Shown piece by piece: positions 63,801 through 64,000 of a DNA stretch of 64,000 bases (within the stretch, counting starts at the first letter, position 1; the number at the start of each line of letters is the position of its first letter). Made by a program: the position numbers and the translations under genes. The stretch comes from Closterium sp. NIES-65 (lineage: Eukaryota; Streptophyta; Zygnematophyceae; Desmidiales; Closteriaceae), in NCBI GenBank assembly GCA_948144175.1, contig CANXME010002308.1, positions 232,958-296,957 on the forward strand, in the 5' to 3' direction. The notes beneath the pieces were generated by a model. That model made no database searches. It was not told the origin of the DNA and worked only from the letters and a program-made list of their open reading frames with translations.

Positions 63801-64000
63801 ACGTGGACCTGGACGTGGTCGTGGACGTGGACGTGGACATGGAGGACGTGGACGTGGACGTGGACGTGGTCATGGACGTGGACGTGGACGTGGAGGTGGA
63901 CGTGGACGTGGACTTGGACGTGGACGTGGACCTGAACGTGGACCTGGACGTGGACGTGGACGTGGACGTGGACGTGGACTTGGACGTGGACGTGGACGTG
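63720..64000 (+). repeat. Right end of the window, still hexamer satellite
   Basis: GGATTTGG and a GACTGGACGTCG junction follow the pure tract, then another GGCAAGG unit (63,794) with GGACATGGAGGACG. Nothing but the hexamer array is present up to the window edge. Confidence 0.9.

Larger units (their letters stand above)
15164..64000 (+). repeat. Hexamer satellite (ACGTGG)n, block B
   Basis: This is 48.8 kb of the same hexamer in the same orientation as block A, but with a different set of variants. By hand count, 25,081-25,320 contains 6 TCGTGG and 3 ATGTGG among 40 units and no ACATGG. ACCTGG, ACTTGG, ACGTAG, TTGTGG and ACGTCG are also common. Half-unit insertions (GGAGGACGTGG) and off-register words (GGCAAGG, GGAAAGG, GGATGGG, GGCATGG, GGCGTGG) mark higher-order units, which are listed separately. 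No sequence unrelated to the hexamer is present and no coding gene is supported. The array runs off the right edge. Confidence 0.97.

Noticed and set aside
15164-64000. Giant frames in block B, including one of more than 3,000 codons on the minus strand
   Set aside because: Same compositional effect: no start context, no domain, and no codon-position bias separable from the repeat.
1-64000. RGG/GR-rich RNA-binding protein or fibrillarin-like gene
   Set aside because: The GR strings are one of six equivalent translations of the repeat and are not attached to any folded domain.
1-64000. Telomere array
   Set aside because: ACGTGG/GTGGAC is not a known telomere motif and no TTTAGGG, TTAGGG or TTTTAGGG units are present.
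1-64000. CRISPR array
   Set aside because: There are no unique spacers between repeats; the whole sequence is one short unit with variants.
15164-64000. Further retroelement relics or solo LTRs in the array
   Set aside because: Scanning for TGTCAGAACATATAG-like or AT-rich sequence found only hexamer derivatives; none of the LTR sequence recurs outside 7,623-15,163.

Overview
This window is a eukaryotic satellite locus. About 56.5 kb of the 64 kb is one tandem hexamer, ACGTGG (equally GTGGAC), always in the same orientation. It is interrupted once, at 7,623-15,163, by a Ty1/Copia LTR retrotransposon. I find no host protein gene, tRNA, rRNA or CRISPR array. The retroelement is GC-rich and plant-type in its Gag, GAG-pre-integrase, integrase and reverse transcriptase motifs. 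With a primer-binding site resembling initiator tRNA-Met, this suggests a green-lineage genome, perhaps a streptophyte alga or other GC-rich plant. I cannot name the species, and that placement is inference.

Layout. (1) 1-7,412: satellite block A, rich in ACATGG variants, built from a 4.1-4.2 kb higher-order repeat with a nested ~0.88 kb duplication. (2) 7,413-7,622: a short stretch already carrying block-B variants (TCGTGG, ACCTGG). (3) 7,623-15,163: the Copia element, with 133-bp LTRs differing at one base and a 5-bp CGTGG target duplication. Its 1.1-kb leader is repetitive, followed by gag, protease, integrase, a very long low-complexity linker, reverse transcriptase and RNase H. It is broken, with about three interruptions. 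(4) 15,164-64,000: satellite block B, the same hexamer with a different variant alphabet. It is organised in successive higher-order repeats of about 2.33 kb, 8.4 kb, 0.8 kb, 2.53 kb, 4.0 kb, 1.9 kb, 1.99 kb (essentially identical copies) and 3.3 kb. A perfect 129-bp hexamer tract lies near the right end.

The hexamer has no stop codon in any of six frames, so it produces open frames of up to thousands of codons (VD, GR, WT on the plus strand; HV, PR, ST on the minus strand). I treat these as a compositional mirage. The interest of the window lies in the hierarchy of the satellite, the off-register junction words that mark its higher-order units, and the two variant alphabets. Also notable are the recent 1,990-bp duplication, the density of ACGT-core protein-binding sites, and the single young retroelement insertion.
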